DNA of 64,000 nt from Methylovulum sp. (GTDB lineage Bacteria; Pseudomonadota; Gammaproteobacteria; Methylococcales; Methylomonadaceae): the NCBI GenBank assembly GCA_028712695.1, contig JAQTQZ010000003.1, positions 62,001 through 126,000 of the forward strand, in the 5' to 3' direction. The notes beneath the pieces are model-generated. The model saw only the letters and a program-made list of their open reading frames with translations. It was not told the DNA's origin and ran no database searches. Shown one piece after another: positions 28,910 through 37,009 of the stretch (position 1 is its first letter; each line of letters begins with the position of its first letter). Both the position numbers and the translations under genes were made by a program.

Positions 28910-29992
28910 TTAAGCAACAAATTCAACCAGTTCCGGAACGCCCAGCAATACGACATCCGTTACCGTATCAGGTGTAGATTCTTCGGCTGAAGAAACCATT
29001 TCTTCCGCCGTCAAATTTGTCACCATCCAAGTAGATGCCAAGGTTTGATCAGGTGCCAGAACAGCCAAGTTATCCAAGGAAATGTCGCCATTTTCTTCAT
29101 AACTCCAATCGAAAATCAATGGCCTTATCAGTGCAATCGGTTCAATCAAGCCTTCCTCTGTAACAGGCACTATTTCGGGTTCAAGATCAACAGTGTCCAC
29201 TACACCCTCAACACCACCGTCAAGGTTATCGACGGCCAATTCGTCAGAAGGCTCGGTTATTAGATCACCAATAATAACAGGCATAATGCTCATAATCGGG
29301 TCAACTAGCGCATCATCACCCATGTCTTCGGACAAAACATCATCAACAACCTCACCGGCCTCGCCGGCCTCGCCGCTAACGGTATCATCAGAGCCAACGT
29401 CACCACTGGCTGTTTTATCTGATAAATCAGGTTGGGAACCGTCAATAACAATAGCCTCATCAACAGGCATAATACTGAAAATAGGGTCAACCAGCGCATC
29501 ATCGCCCATGTCTTCGGACAAAACATCATCAACAACCTCACCGGCCTCTCCGCTAACGGTATCATCAGAGCCAACGTCACCACTGACTGCTTCATCTGAT
29601 AAATCAGGTTGGGAACCGTCAATAACAATAGCCTCATCAACAGGCATAATGCTAAAAATAGGGTCAACCAGTGCATCATCATAGGTGATGCCTTCGGAGA
29701 GAGTTTCCGCTGTATAACTTTCCGGGTCATCCGTTGTATATTCAAAAGCCGCCCTATCCTGATAAAAAATTGCAGCCGATGCTGTAACCTTAGCTTCTGC
29801 AGGACTATCAAGAACAATACTTTCAGTTATTGTTACCAGCATTACATTTTCTGAGTTCTCATCTGTGGCTATTGGTGTCTCAATTACAGAATAAACAGAC
29901 TGCAATGCAGCCTCGCTAATAGCATCAGTATTTACATCGTTTAACACGTCAACTGATGAAAGTTCAGTTTGAAGTTTAGATTGGTTCGTCAT
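28910..29992 (-). CDS. Acidic tandem-repeat protein of unknown function
   Basis: 360 residues, extremely acidic (Asp/Glu everywhere), almost no Lys/Arg, no Cys, no signal peptide and no transmembrane helix. Residues 105-163 and 164-225 are two near-identical 59- and 62-residue repeats (DDALVDPIFSIMPVDEAIVI, GSQPDLSD, VGSDDTVSGEAGE, VVDDVLSEDMG), followed by the first 14 residues of a third. The second repeat carries three extra residues (GEA), a slippage sign. The start MTNQSKLQTE resembles the leaders of unprocessed surface or type I-secreted proteins. Overall it suggests a Ca2+-binding or secreted disordered protein, which is inference only. Confidence 0.65.
   Translation of the reverse strand: MTNQSKLQTELSSVDVLNDVNTDAISEAALQSVYSVIETPIATDENSENVMLVTITESIVLDSPAEAKVTASAAIFYQDRAAFEYTTDDPESYTAETLSEGITYDDALVDPIFSIMPVDEAIVIDGSQPDLSDEAVSGDVGSDDTVSGEAGEVVDDVLSEDMGDDALVDPIFSIMPVDEAIVIDGSQPDLSDKTASGDVGSDDTVSGEAGEAGEVVDDVLSEDMGDDALVDPIMSIMPVIIGDLITEPSDELAVDNLDGGVEGVVDTVDLEPEIVPVTEEGLIEPIALIRPLIFDWSYEENGDISLDNLAVLAPDQTLASTWMVTNLTAEEMVSSAEESTPDTVTDVVLLGVPELVEFVA
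29276..29680 (-). repeat. Coding tandem repeat, 177/186-bp units
   Basis: Unit 1 is 29504-29680 (177 bp), unit 2 is 29318-29503 (186 bp, with a 9-bp extra copy of a CTCGCCGGC-type triplet block), and a partial third unit is 29276-29317. The two full units differ at only a few bases, which implies recent duplication. They encode the acidic repeats of the surrounding gene. Confidence 0.85.
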
Positions 29993-30147
29993 CTTTTTTT
30001 CTCATAAGTTAAATTCAAAAGTAGCTGCACTTAATCACGGCTAGAGCTACAGAAAAACACGCATGAATCAGTAAAATCTATAGCACAGCCCTTATAAAAA
30101 CAGTTAAAACGCCTGTTATTCCCATAGACGACAAGTAGTATAAGACA

Positions 30148-30501
30148 TTGACAGTTAACCGAATGTTAACCAAAAACACATTCGCAGAACCTGAACTTGT
30201 CGCGTATCATGAAAGTGGAATGGCTATTTTACGGAACTGCGCTATGGGCATTTTGTGTCATTTCCCTTTTATTTTTAAGCCTCCCACGGCACATGACTTA
30301 GTGTTGTCTGGGCTAGTAATAGCCGCTTTGCTGGCATTTCCTGAGGCTTCAGCGACCTTAGACATTCAATTGGTTGGAGGAACTGGCGGTCAGGTCAAAG
30401 CCATGCCTGGAAATATGGGATGGGTGCCCTATTGCACCATACAAACACCTTTGTCAGCCTTAGTGCGTGTTTCAAAAGTATCAAAGACGGTAAATTGGTA
30501 G
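30148..30501 (+). pseudogene. Secreted-protein fragment interrupted by an IS5-type element (doubtful)
   Basis: A 117-codon frame with a hydrophobic stretch (LVLSGLVIAALLAFPEASAT) followed by TLDIQLVGGTGGQ, which reads like the signal peptide and start of a secreted protein. The left inverted repeat of the IS5-type element begins at 30458 inside the frame, so the last 14 codons come from the IS. If this was a gene it is now truncated; no continuation was seen on the far side of the IS. The true start would be one of the later ATGs. Low confidence. Confidence 0.3.
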
Positions 30502-31212
30502 AATATTTGCTATTTAGGCAATGAGCAGAAAGAAGCGGACATCAAAAGTCAGGCGTTACCCGACCGACTTGAACGATAAAAAATGGAGTGTCGTTAGCCC
30601 TTTGCTACCGAGCGGATTGCCGGGTGGCCGTCCGAGGAAAAAAACTTATCAATGCCACCCTCTATATTGTCCGTAGTGGTTGTACTTGGCGGTTGCTCCC
30701 GCACGGGTTCGCCAAAAGGTGGGAAGGCACAAACACCCGACTGCCGGTGTGATCGACAGCCAAAGCGTCAAGACAACGGCGTTGCCAGGGATCAAGGGCT
30801 ACGCGCGGACAAGTAAATTCAAGGGCGCAAACACCATATCCTTGTGGACGCGCTTGGATTGGTTATGGCCGTTGTCGTGACGGCGGAGTCGGCTCAGGAG
30901 CGGGGAAGGCGCAAAGCCCGTTTTTAAGGCGTTCACGGGGAGCTGCAAAAAAATCGCGGCATTTGGGCGGATGGTGGTTACCGGGGCGCAAATATGGAGG
31001 CATGGGTGGCCTAACATTTCCCTATTGTCCTACAAACCATTTTGCGCCCCGATGATACCAAAGGCTTCCAATTGCTAGCGCGCCGTTGGGTCGTTGAACA
31101 GACTTTTGCCTGGCTTTACCGCTATCGTCGCTTGAGCAAGGATTACGAGCTATTGACCGGTTTCAGTATCGCTTGAAAGCTGAGCTAGGGACTTTTAAAA
31201 CACGCACTAAGG
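30458..31212 (+). mobile_element. Decayed IS5-family insertion sequence
   Basis: 22-bp terminal inverted repeats with one mismatch: left CCTTAGTGCGTGTTTCAAAA (30458 on), right arm reverse complement CCTTAGTGCGTGTTTTAAAA (31212 back). 755 bp long, shorter than intact IS5 elements because the transposase gene has internal deletions. No clear target duplication outside the repeats; the outermost CTTAG/CTAAG may derive from a YTAR-type target. Confidence 0.82.
30521..31176 (+). pseudogene. IS5-family transposase, broken
   Basis: Begins at ATG 30521 with RRYPTDLNDKKWSVVSPLLP, GGRPRK, then shifts frame after a run of A. Later pieces are recognisable out of frame: a CTWRLLPHGF-like segment, AGVIDSQSVKTTALPGIKGY with the first catalytic Asp, HILVDALGLVMAVVV, ADGGYRGAN and the C-terminal [20 protein letters not shown] carrying the catalytic Glu region. 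At least three frame changes and deletions between motifs; not functional. Confidence 0.85.
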
Positions 31213-31287
31213 TTTCAGATAGATTTTAAATGAAGGCCTGGCTAACATTTTAAATGCGTTTTTACTAGGCGCTGTTTTTATTTACAT

Positions 31288-31800
31288 TTACATATCCATA
31301 AACATCATAGGCAAACCGTAAGTTAAAACAAAATAGCTAAATGCGGCCATGACACTATAGAGTGTTTTAAAAGAAAAGAACTGCCGGAATATGTAACTGA
31401 CAATGGCAATATACCAAATGACCAACAACACGCCGAGGGCTATGGATATTTCTTCACTGCGTTCGACATGTTCCATCACCATCCAAAAATACAGCGCTTC
31501 GACGCCTATCGCTAATGTCATGGTGACGTTTTCGCACATAAAAATGGCTGTATATAAGCGATAAAAATAAGGCCATTTTTTCATGACCAGCAACAGCGTG
31601 GCAATGCTGGAAAAAGCCATGACAGTCCGCAGTAAGACCTCTAAAGTGCCGTCGGCAGGGTCGGCAATCAGGCTTTCAACGATAATGCCTGAGACAAGAT
31701 AGAAAGCGACTGCTTTCCACATGAATGATCTGGAGGGCACTAAATCAACTGGGTTGTTCCGAAACCAACAAAGTGCAATATATTTAAATAAAAGGTTCAT
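31288..31800 (-). CDS. Hypothetical inner-membrane protein
   Basis: 170 residues, mostly hydrophobic, with about four predicted membrane helices (around 28-45, 60-75, 90-110 and 120-165). The N-terminus contains WFRNNPVDLVPSRSFMWKAV; the end is YGLPMMFMDM. No cysteines or catalytic motifs. It resembles small conserved membrane proteins in methanotroph-type genomes, but I cannot name a family. AAAGGAGG-like sequence would have to lie upstream; the visible region before the start (CTTTTCAGACC) is weak. Stands alone between an IS relic and an L,D-transpeptidase gene. Confidence 0.65.
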   Translation of the reverse strand: MNLLFKYIALCWFRNNPVDLVPSRSFMWKAVAFYLVSGIIVESLIADPADGTLEVLLRTVMAFSSIATLLLVMKKWPYFYRLYTAIFMCENVTMTLAIGVEALYFWMVMEHVERSEEISIALGVLLVIWYIAIVSYIFRQFFSFKTLYSVMAAFSYFVLTYGLPMMFMDM

Positions 31801-32003
31801 GGTCTGAAAAGAATTGTACTAAAAAGGAGGTTGTAAGCCAGTTAGCCTTAAATGCCACTGCTGACAACACCCAGAAACAAACAATCATCAAGCACGCAGG
31901 GGCTGCAACCCGCCTATATCATAAATGACAATACGCGCTATTTTTAACCATAACCCAGTAGTGTGTCATCAAGGTTATGGCTTAAAAAAAATCCAGACGT
32001 TAA

Positions 32004-33107
32004 CTAAAAGCCGTGGAAATAGCCGTCCGGTGAGGGTTGGCGGCTACGTTTAGGCTGATTTGCCGCCTGTTTTATGGGGGAGGGTTTTGCTGTAAGCGAT
32101 GGTGATGGTTTTTGGGGTGCTTGCTGAATCTGCAACGGCTCTGACGGAAGATCCAATGTCTCCTCAATAGGCGGCAGCCTTTCGTAGATGGCTATCGGTT
32201 CGCCATCCAGTTTGGTTAAAACTTCGTTAAGCACCTTTTGGTCGAACTCCGGCAACTCATTGTTATTGGCTTTCTGGATAAGGCTTAAGGCCACGGCGTA
32301 ACGTTCATCTTGGGTCATTTCTTCGCCTTCCAGATCAGGATGGGCTTCGATGTATAGCATGTTATCCAACCAACCCACCTTAATCGGTTGCTTGACGATA
32401 TAAACAGGCGTCCCTTCCGGTGTGACGTTGTATAGCTGCTCAATATCTTCAGGATACATGCGCACACAACCATGCGTTATTTGCATGCCGATACCGTAAA
32501 TTTTGTCGATGTCAGTGCCGTGGATGCGATATTCGCCTGGCAGCGCCAAATAAAGCGCATAAGCACCTAGCGGGTTATGCGGCCCAGGGGGCACGACAAC
32601 GGGTAAAGGGTCGCCCATTGCGGCGTGCTCACGGCGGATGGATTCGGGCGGATGCCAAGAAGGGTCTTTTATTTTGCGGGCCACTTTAGTCAAGCCTAAC
32701 GGTGTTTTCCAGTCTTGCCTGCCTATGCCATGGGCAAAGGACATGACCGTGCCTGGCTGACCGGGTGGATAAACATACATACGGTATTCGGAAATATTGA
32801 GCGTGATGCCTTTGTGGGGCGTATCCGGCAAAATACGTTTGTTGGGCAAACGTACAATTTCACCTTTTTTAATCTTCCAACGATCCATATCAGGGTTAAT
32901 TCTTACCACTTCAGTTTGTCCCAGCAAAAACCGTCTGGCGACATCCAACAAGGTTTCGTCTTGTGCTGCCTGGGTCAACGCCACCCCATCAGGGTATTGT
33001 GTGACAACCGTGTCACCGCTATTTTGGGGCAGTGGGTAAGTTGTCGCATAAGAAGGCCCGCCAACAATCGACAATAGCGAACAGGCAAGGAAGATACGGA
33101 TTTTCAT
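32004..33107 (-). CDS. L,D-transpeptidase (YkuD family), periplasmic
   Basis: Cross-links peptidoglycan or attaches Braun-type lipoprotein by 3-3/L,D chemistry. 367 residues from the ATG at 33107, chosen because a signal peptide starts there (MKIRIFLACSLLSIVGGPSYA). A LysM-like segment at about 51-90 (LLDVARRFLLGQTEVVRINP, then KIKKGEIVRLP) precedes the YkuD domain (about 98-235) with IHGTD and the catalytic THGCVRM (H212, C214). The C-terminal extension of ~130 residues is Pro/Gln/Lys-rich and probably disordered; E. coli ErfK/YbiS-type enzymes have a similar but shorter tail. Confidence 0.93.
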   Translation of the reverse strand: MKIRIFLACSLLSIVGGPSYATTYPLPQNSGDTVVTQYPDGVALTQAAQDETLLDVARRFLLGQTEVVRINPDMDRWKIKKGEIVRLPNKRILPDTPHKGITLNISEYRMYVYPPGQPGTVMSFAHGIGRQDWKTPLGLTKVARKIKDPSWHPPESIRREHAAMGDPLPVVVPPGPHNPLGAYALYLALPGEYRIHGTDIDKIYGIGMQITHGCVRMYPEDIEQLYNVTPEGTPVYIVKQPIKVGWLDNMLYIEAHPDLEGEEMTQDERYAVALSLIQKANNNELPEFDQKVLNEVLTKLDGEPIAIYERLPPIEETLDLPSEPLQIQQAPQKPSPSLTAKPSPIKQAANQPKRSRQPSPDGYFHGF

Positions 33108-33359
33108 TAAGGAGGTTTCTCGGGTCGGGTTTAACAATACGTGTTGATTTGTCAACACATCGGCTAGTCAAAACGAAGCTATTTTATCACGCTGTTTTTA
33201 ATTAGACTATTTTCGATAAACTGGACAAGTTGTTATCACATCATAAAAAACGTAGTTAAAACATCAATTTGTTGCCAATTTACCGGCTGTTTTAAGCCTA
33301 ACATTACCGTATCGCTAGGTTATAATCCGATATATCACCTATTAACCAAGTTTAAATTT

Positions 33360-34769
33360 ATGACGCTGCAAATTTTTCGTACCAAACAAATCACTTCTGA
33401 ACCTGAAGACAACCATGGCCTCAACCGCTGCTTGTCAGCCTGGGATTTGGCTTTTTTGGGGATTGGCGCCATTATCGGCACCGGTATTTTTGTGTTGACT
33501 GGCATAGCGGCTGCGACACAAGCTGGCCCGGCGGTGGTTTTATCGTTTATTTTTGCTGGCTTGGCCTGTGCTTTTGCCGCCCTTTCGTATGCGGAACTGT
33601 CGGCTTCCGTCGGTGGCTGCGGTAGTGCTTACGGTTACAGCTACGCCGCCTTTGGTGAGTTGCTGGCGTTTATTATTGGCTGGGATTTGCTTTTGGAATA
33701 TGGCATTTCGGTTGCCGCTGTCGCCAATGGCTGGGCGGGGTATTTTAACAATGCCTTGTCGGCAATAGGCTTGCCATTACCCGATATGCTGACTAAAGCG
33801 CCTAAGTTAGGCGGACTTATCAACCTGCCTGCGGCGGCTATCATTTTGCTGTTAATGGGGCTATTGATACTGGGTGTCAAGCACAGCGCCAAAGCCAATA
33901 ACGCCATGGTCTTTGTCAAACTTATCACCATTGCCGTATTTATCGTGGTCGCAGTGTTTAATGTCCATCCGGAAAACTGGCACCCCTTTATGCCGTTTGG
34001 TTGGTTTCAGACCTTGCCTGATGGCAAAACCACCGGCGTGTTGGCTGGCGCTTCCTTAGTGTTTTTTGCCTATGTTGGTTTTGATGCGGTTTCCACCGCG
34101 ACTGCCGAAGCCAAAGACCCGCAGCGGGACTTACCGTTTGGCATTATCGCCTCGCTGGTCTTTTGTACGCTAATCTATATTATCGTGTCCGGATTGCTCA
34201 CGGGCGTAGTCCCTTACGGCGACCTTAACGTCTCCTCGCCGGTTGCCCACGCGCTTAAACTGATCGGCTTCAACGCGGCGTCCGCATTGGTTGCAACGGG
34301 CGTGATAGCAGGGCTGACCACCGTCATGCTGGTTTTGTACTACGCCTTGACGCGAATTATTTTTGCCATGTCTTTAGATGGTTTGTTTTCGCCCTTTTTT
34401 AGCCAGGTCAACACTAAAACGCAAACACCTGTGCGGATCATTGTCTTATGCGGCATCATCATAGCGTTGATCGCCGGTTTTATCCCTTTGGGCGATTTGG
34501 CTGAACTGGTCAACATTGGCACCTTGGCCGCATTTGTCTTAGTCTGTTTGGGGGCAATCGTCTTGCGTATAACCAAACCGGACATGCCGCGCCCATTCCG
34601 CACCCCGTTTAGCCCGTTGTTCCCTATTTTGGGCATGCTTTCTTGCGGTGCGCTAATGGGTTTTTTACCGGCGATCACTTGGTTGCGGTTTTTGGTCTGG
34701 TTGATAATCGGCTTGATTGTTTACTTCACTTATTCCATGCACCACAGTAAATTGGCGGGTAAAGGTTAG
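33360..34769 (+). CDS. APC-family amino acid permease
   Basis: 469 residues with 12 or more predicted membrane helices. The substrate-site motif in TM1 is clear: FLGIGAIIGTGIFVLTGIAA. TM6 carries FFAYVGFDAVSTATAEAKDP, typical of the cationic-amino-acid/YfnA subgroup, and the loop KPDMPRPFRTP is a family hallmark. Substrate cannot be fixed from sequence; YfnA-like members carry branched-chain or cationic amino acids. Stands alone with a ~200-nt divergent spacer to the L,D-transpeptidase gene. Confidence 0.92.
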   Translation: MTLQIFRTKQITSEPEDNHGLNRCLSAWDLAFLGIGAIIGTGIFVLTGIAAATQAGPAVVLSFIFAGLACAFAALSYAELSASVGGCGSAYGYSYAAFGELLAFIIGWDLLLEYGISVAAVANGWAGYFNNALSAIGLPLPDMLTKAPKLGGLINLPAAAIILLLMGLLILGVKHSAKANNAMVFVKLITIAVFIVVAVFNVHPENWHPFMPFGWFQTLPDGKTTGVLAGASLVFFAYVGFDAVSTATAEAKDPQRDLPFGIIASLVFCTLIYIIVSGLLTGVVPYGDLNVSSPVAHALKLIGFNAASALVATGVIAGLTTVMLVLYYALTRIIFAMSLDGLFSPFFSQVNTKTQTPVRIIVLCGIIIALIAGFIPLGDLAELVNIGTLAAFVLVCLGAIVLRITKPDMPRPFRTPFSPLFPILGMLSCGALMGFLPAITWLRFLVWLIIGLIVYFTYSMHHSKLAGKG

Positions 34770-34974
34770 GCGCAAATGTGTATTGGGGTGCGTGCCGCAG
34801 TGCGCTAGCAACCGGAAAACCACCTGTTTTTGGTATGCCAACGCACGGGGAAAGTCGCCATCAGGATGACAGGTAAGGTGCAACAGGCCGCGTCTACAAT
34901 GTTAAAAAATATATGGACGACTACTTTAAACTGCCGCCGGTAGTCTTTTGATTGGCCAACGCCTAAGTGGGCTA

Positions 34975-35496
34975 TCATTGCGCTGGTGGCGATGGCGGAT
35001 AACCTTCCGGTGGCGGCGGAATATCTGCGGTTGGCTCCTCTGTCTGGACTGGTGCTTCATTCAAAAATTGCCCGGATACTGGCACTTGATGGCCTTTGGC
35101 ATACATACATTGGATATAAGCATTATCATAACGGTCTTGGTTGCCATACATAGAGCTGTTGGCTGCACCTGCACCTACCGCACTGCCAGCCAATAACCCC
35201 GTGCCGGCACCAATGGCGGCACCGCGTCCCCCGCCTAGCGCCGCACCTGTAGCTGCGCCCAATGCAGTGCCTACAGCTGCGCTGGTGACACCGCTGTACA
35301 CCGCAGCTTGGTTAGCGGTTGTCCCACCTACCTGAAAATAAGCATATTGCCGACAGACCACATCGTCGTTGCGGAATTGGTCAAAAGACATTCCCGCACC
35401 AGGCAGCACCATAACGCTGGGGCCGTTGGGCAAGCTTACGCAACCGCTTACCGCCAGTAAGGCCGTGAGCGGAAACACTTTAGAAAATAGTGACAT
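34975..35496 (-). CDS. Glycine-zipper lipoprotein
   Basis: 173 residues. Lipoprotein signal: MSLFSKVFPLTALLAVSGC with C19 as the lipidated residue. The middle is a glycine-zipper domain (GTALGAATGAALGGGRGAAI, then AGTGLLAGSAVGAGAA) that can insert in or span membranes. A YDNAYIQCMYAKGHQVP segment follows, with two further cysteines in the protein, then a Pro/Glu-rich tail ending in YPPSPPAQ. The same layout occurs in outer-membrane lipoproteins annotated as 'glycine zipper family protein'. Followed 10 nt upstream by another small envelope gene, so probably one operon. Confidence 0.88.
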   Translation of the reverse strand: MSLFSKVFPLTALLAVSGCVSLPNGPSVMVLPGAGMSFDQFRNDDVVCRQYAYFQVGGTTANQAAVYSGVTSAAVGTALGAATGAALGGGRGAAIGAGTGLLAGSAVGAGAANSSMYGNQDRYDNAYIQCMYAKGHQVPVSGQFLNEAPVQTEEPTADIPPPPEGYPPSPPAQ

Positions 35497-35506
35497 ATTT
35501 AACTCC

Positions 35507-36085
35507 TTAACGAGGCGCGGGGGGGATAGGTTTAACTTGCTGCCAACCGCTTAGGCATTCCTTGATGTAAGGGTAATAGCCTTCCGGATTGTTACAATAA
35601 TACCAGTAACCCGATGGATAGTTTTGGATGGCCGGTGCAGGCTGCTGGATATAAACCGGCGGCCTTATGGGTACCGTAACTATGGCAGGTGGATAATAAG
35701 GATAAGGGTAATAGGGACGATAATAAGGTCTAAAATAGGGTCGGTAATAAGGGTAAGGATAACGGTAAAACGGCGCCCCAAAATAAAAACCAAAGCGGGG
35801 GTTGCCGTGACGGTAGCCGTCATCAAAATCACGGTGACCGTAGTAACCCCCACCAAAACCGGGACGGTCATGATGATCACCCCTAAAACCAAGACGGTCA
35901 TTACGGCCACCACCAAAACCCGGATGGTTGCGATTACTGCCACCAAAGCCTGGCTGGTTGTGTTGGCCACCGCTAAAACCAGGATGCCCGCCTCCCTGGC
36001 CCCGATTTTCGCGGGCCCAATTGGGACTGCTGTATAGACTACATGACATCACTAGTATCAATGAGATTATTGTGTTTGTTTTCAT
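35507..36085 (-). CDS. Secreted Gly/His/Tyr/Pro-rich repeat protein
   Basis: 192 residues. Signal peptide MKTNTIISLILVMSCSLYSS. Residues ~30-90 are six degenerate repeats of the type 'HPGFGGG.N(R/H)' , followed by a stretch of Tyr-Pro-Arg-Phe repeats (YRYPYPYYRPYFRPYYRPYY), then a C-terminal part YPSGYWYYCNNPEGYYPYIK..C common in small envelope proteins with 'YYC..p.GYYP.v..C..gW' endings. The C-terminus is the conserved domain; the repeats are low complexity. Ends 10 nt before the glycine-zipper gene. Function unknown; extracytoplasmic by signal. Confidence 0.8.
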   Translation of the reverse strand: MKTNTIISLILVMSCSLYSSPNWARENRGQGGGHPGFSGGQHNQPGFGGSNRNHPGFGGGRNDRLGFRGDHHDRPGFGGGYYGHRDFDDGYRHGNPRFGFYFGAPFYRYPYPYYRPYFRPYYRPYYPYPYYPPAIVTVPIRPPVYIQQPAPAIQNYPSGYWYYCNNPEGYYPYIKECLSGWQQVKPIPPAPR

Positions 36086-36595
36086 TGCCTACCCCTTGAT
36101 TAAAAACAGCAAAAATCTGACACTATTGACCCATAAAAGTGCCTGACAGGTTTAGGGAAACTTTATTAGATACTGTTTCAATAGACCTTTAAAACACGTT
36201 CTAGGATTGCACCCCGAAGTTGGATCCACGTCATTGTTAAACTGCATGCGTCAGTTGTATATCGGCACCAGATGGGTTTCATAAAAATCGGGGCTGGGCA
36301 TTTGCAGTCTTACCTCAAACTCCCAAAAAACAGGCCGCTCAGCACTTAAATTGAGAGTCTGAAAGCCTGTCGGGCAGCATATAGCATATAACGAATGTTG
36401 ACTTTTTTACCCGAATAAAACGCCTGCCTGCTATTGAGCAACCAGCTGCCACGCATTGGCATAAATTTGATCCATTGCTTGCCGCAGTCATTTTCTAGCC
36501 TATGATTTTATCAACGAGGATGTGTTATCCGTCCGGGCAGTCTGTACGTTGACGAACAGACTGCCTTACGGGAAACGGAAACAATAGAGCCTGCC
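36086..36595 (+). other. Intergenic relic DNA before the ATPase island
   Basis: No intact gene. A perfect 10-bp stem, GGCAGTCTGT/ACAGACTGCC, lies at 36536-36565 in what should have been coding sequence for the P1B ATPase relic. No terminator-like T run follows it. The upstream part shows nothing recognisable. Confidence 0.4.
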
Positions 36596-36913
36596 GTGAT
36601 CAGCAACGCAGGCTCCAATGTGGCGGTGGAAACCACCGACGTGATTCTGGTGCGCAGCAATCCGTTGGATGTCGTGGCTATCGTGCAGCTGTCCCGCGCA
36701 ACTTATAGCAAGATGATCCAGAACTTGGTCTGGGCCACGGGCTACAACGTCGTCGCGATTCCGTTGGCAGCTGGGGCGTTTTATACTTGGGGCGTGCTGC
36801 TTTCGCCCGCCCTAGGCGCGGTGCTGATGGCCGCGAGCACGGTAATTGTGGCGATTAATGCACGGCTATTGAAACTAAAGGCCAAGCCTTATAGCCAATA
36901 CGATATAAATTGA
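36596..36913 (+). pseudogene. C-terminal fragment of a heavy-metal P1B-type ATPase
   Basis: About 106 codons matching only the end of a heavy-metal-exporting ATPase: AGSNVAVETTDVILVRSNPL, DVVAIVQLSRATYSKMIQNL, WATGYNVVAIPLAAG and LSPALGAVLMAASTVIVAIN, including the two last membrane helices. The phosphorylation (DKTGT) and nucleotide domains and all metal-site helices are missing. The GTG at 36596 is not a credible start. A broken gene, closer to Cu/Zn/Cd exporters than to the intact ATPase that follows, so not its duplicate. Confidence 0.85.
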
Positions 36914-36935
36914 TGGTGTAAAAAAAGCGATAGCT

Positions 36936-36968
36936 AGGACTGCCCGTCCTTCGAGGACGCGCAGTCCT
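36936..36968. other. Strong hairpin before the ATPase fusion gene
   Basis: Arms AGGACTGC..CGTCC and GGACG..GCAGTCCT enclose a TTCGA loop, giving about 13 paired positions with a small bulge. The sequence after it (TATCATATTATTTTGG) is AT-rich but not a clean T tract, so it may be a terminator for upstream readthrough, a leader element, or an insertion-site scar. Confidence 0.55.
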
Positions 36969-37009
36969 TATCATATTATTTTGGATTGGCTATAACCTGA
37001 AACCAGTAA

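Noticed and set aside
29276-29680. CRISPR-like direct repeats
   Set aside because: The repeats are 177-186 bp, continuous and in frame within a coding region, with no spacers and no cas genes.
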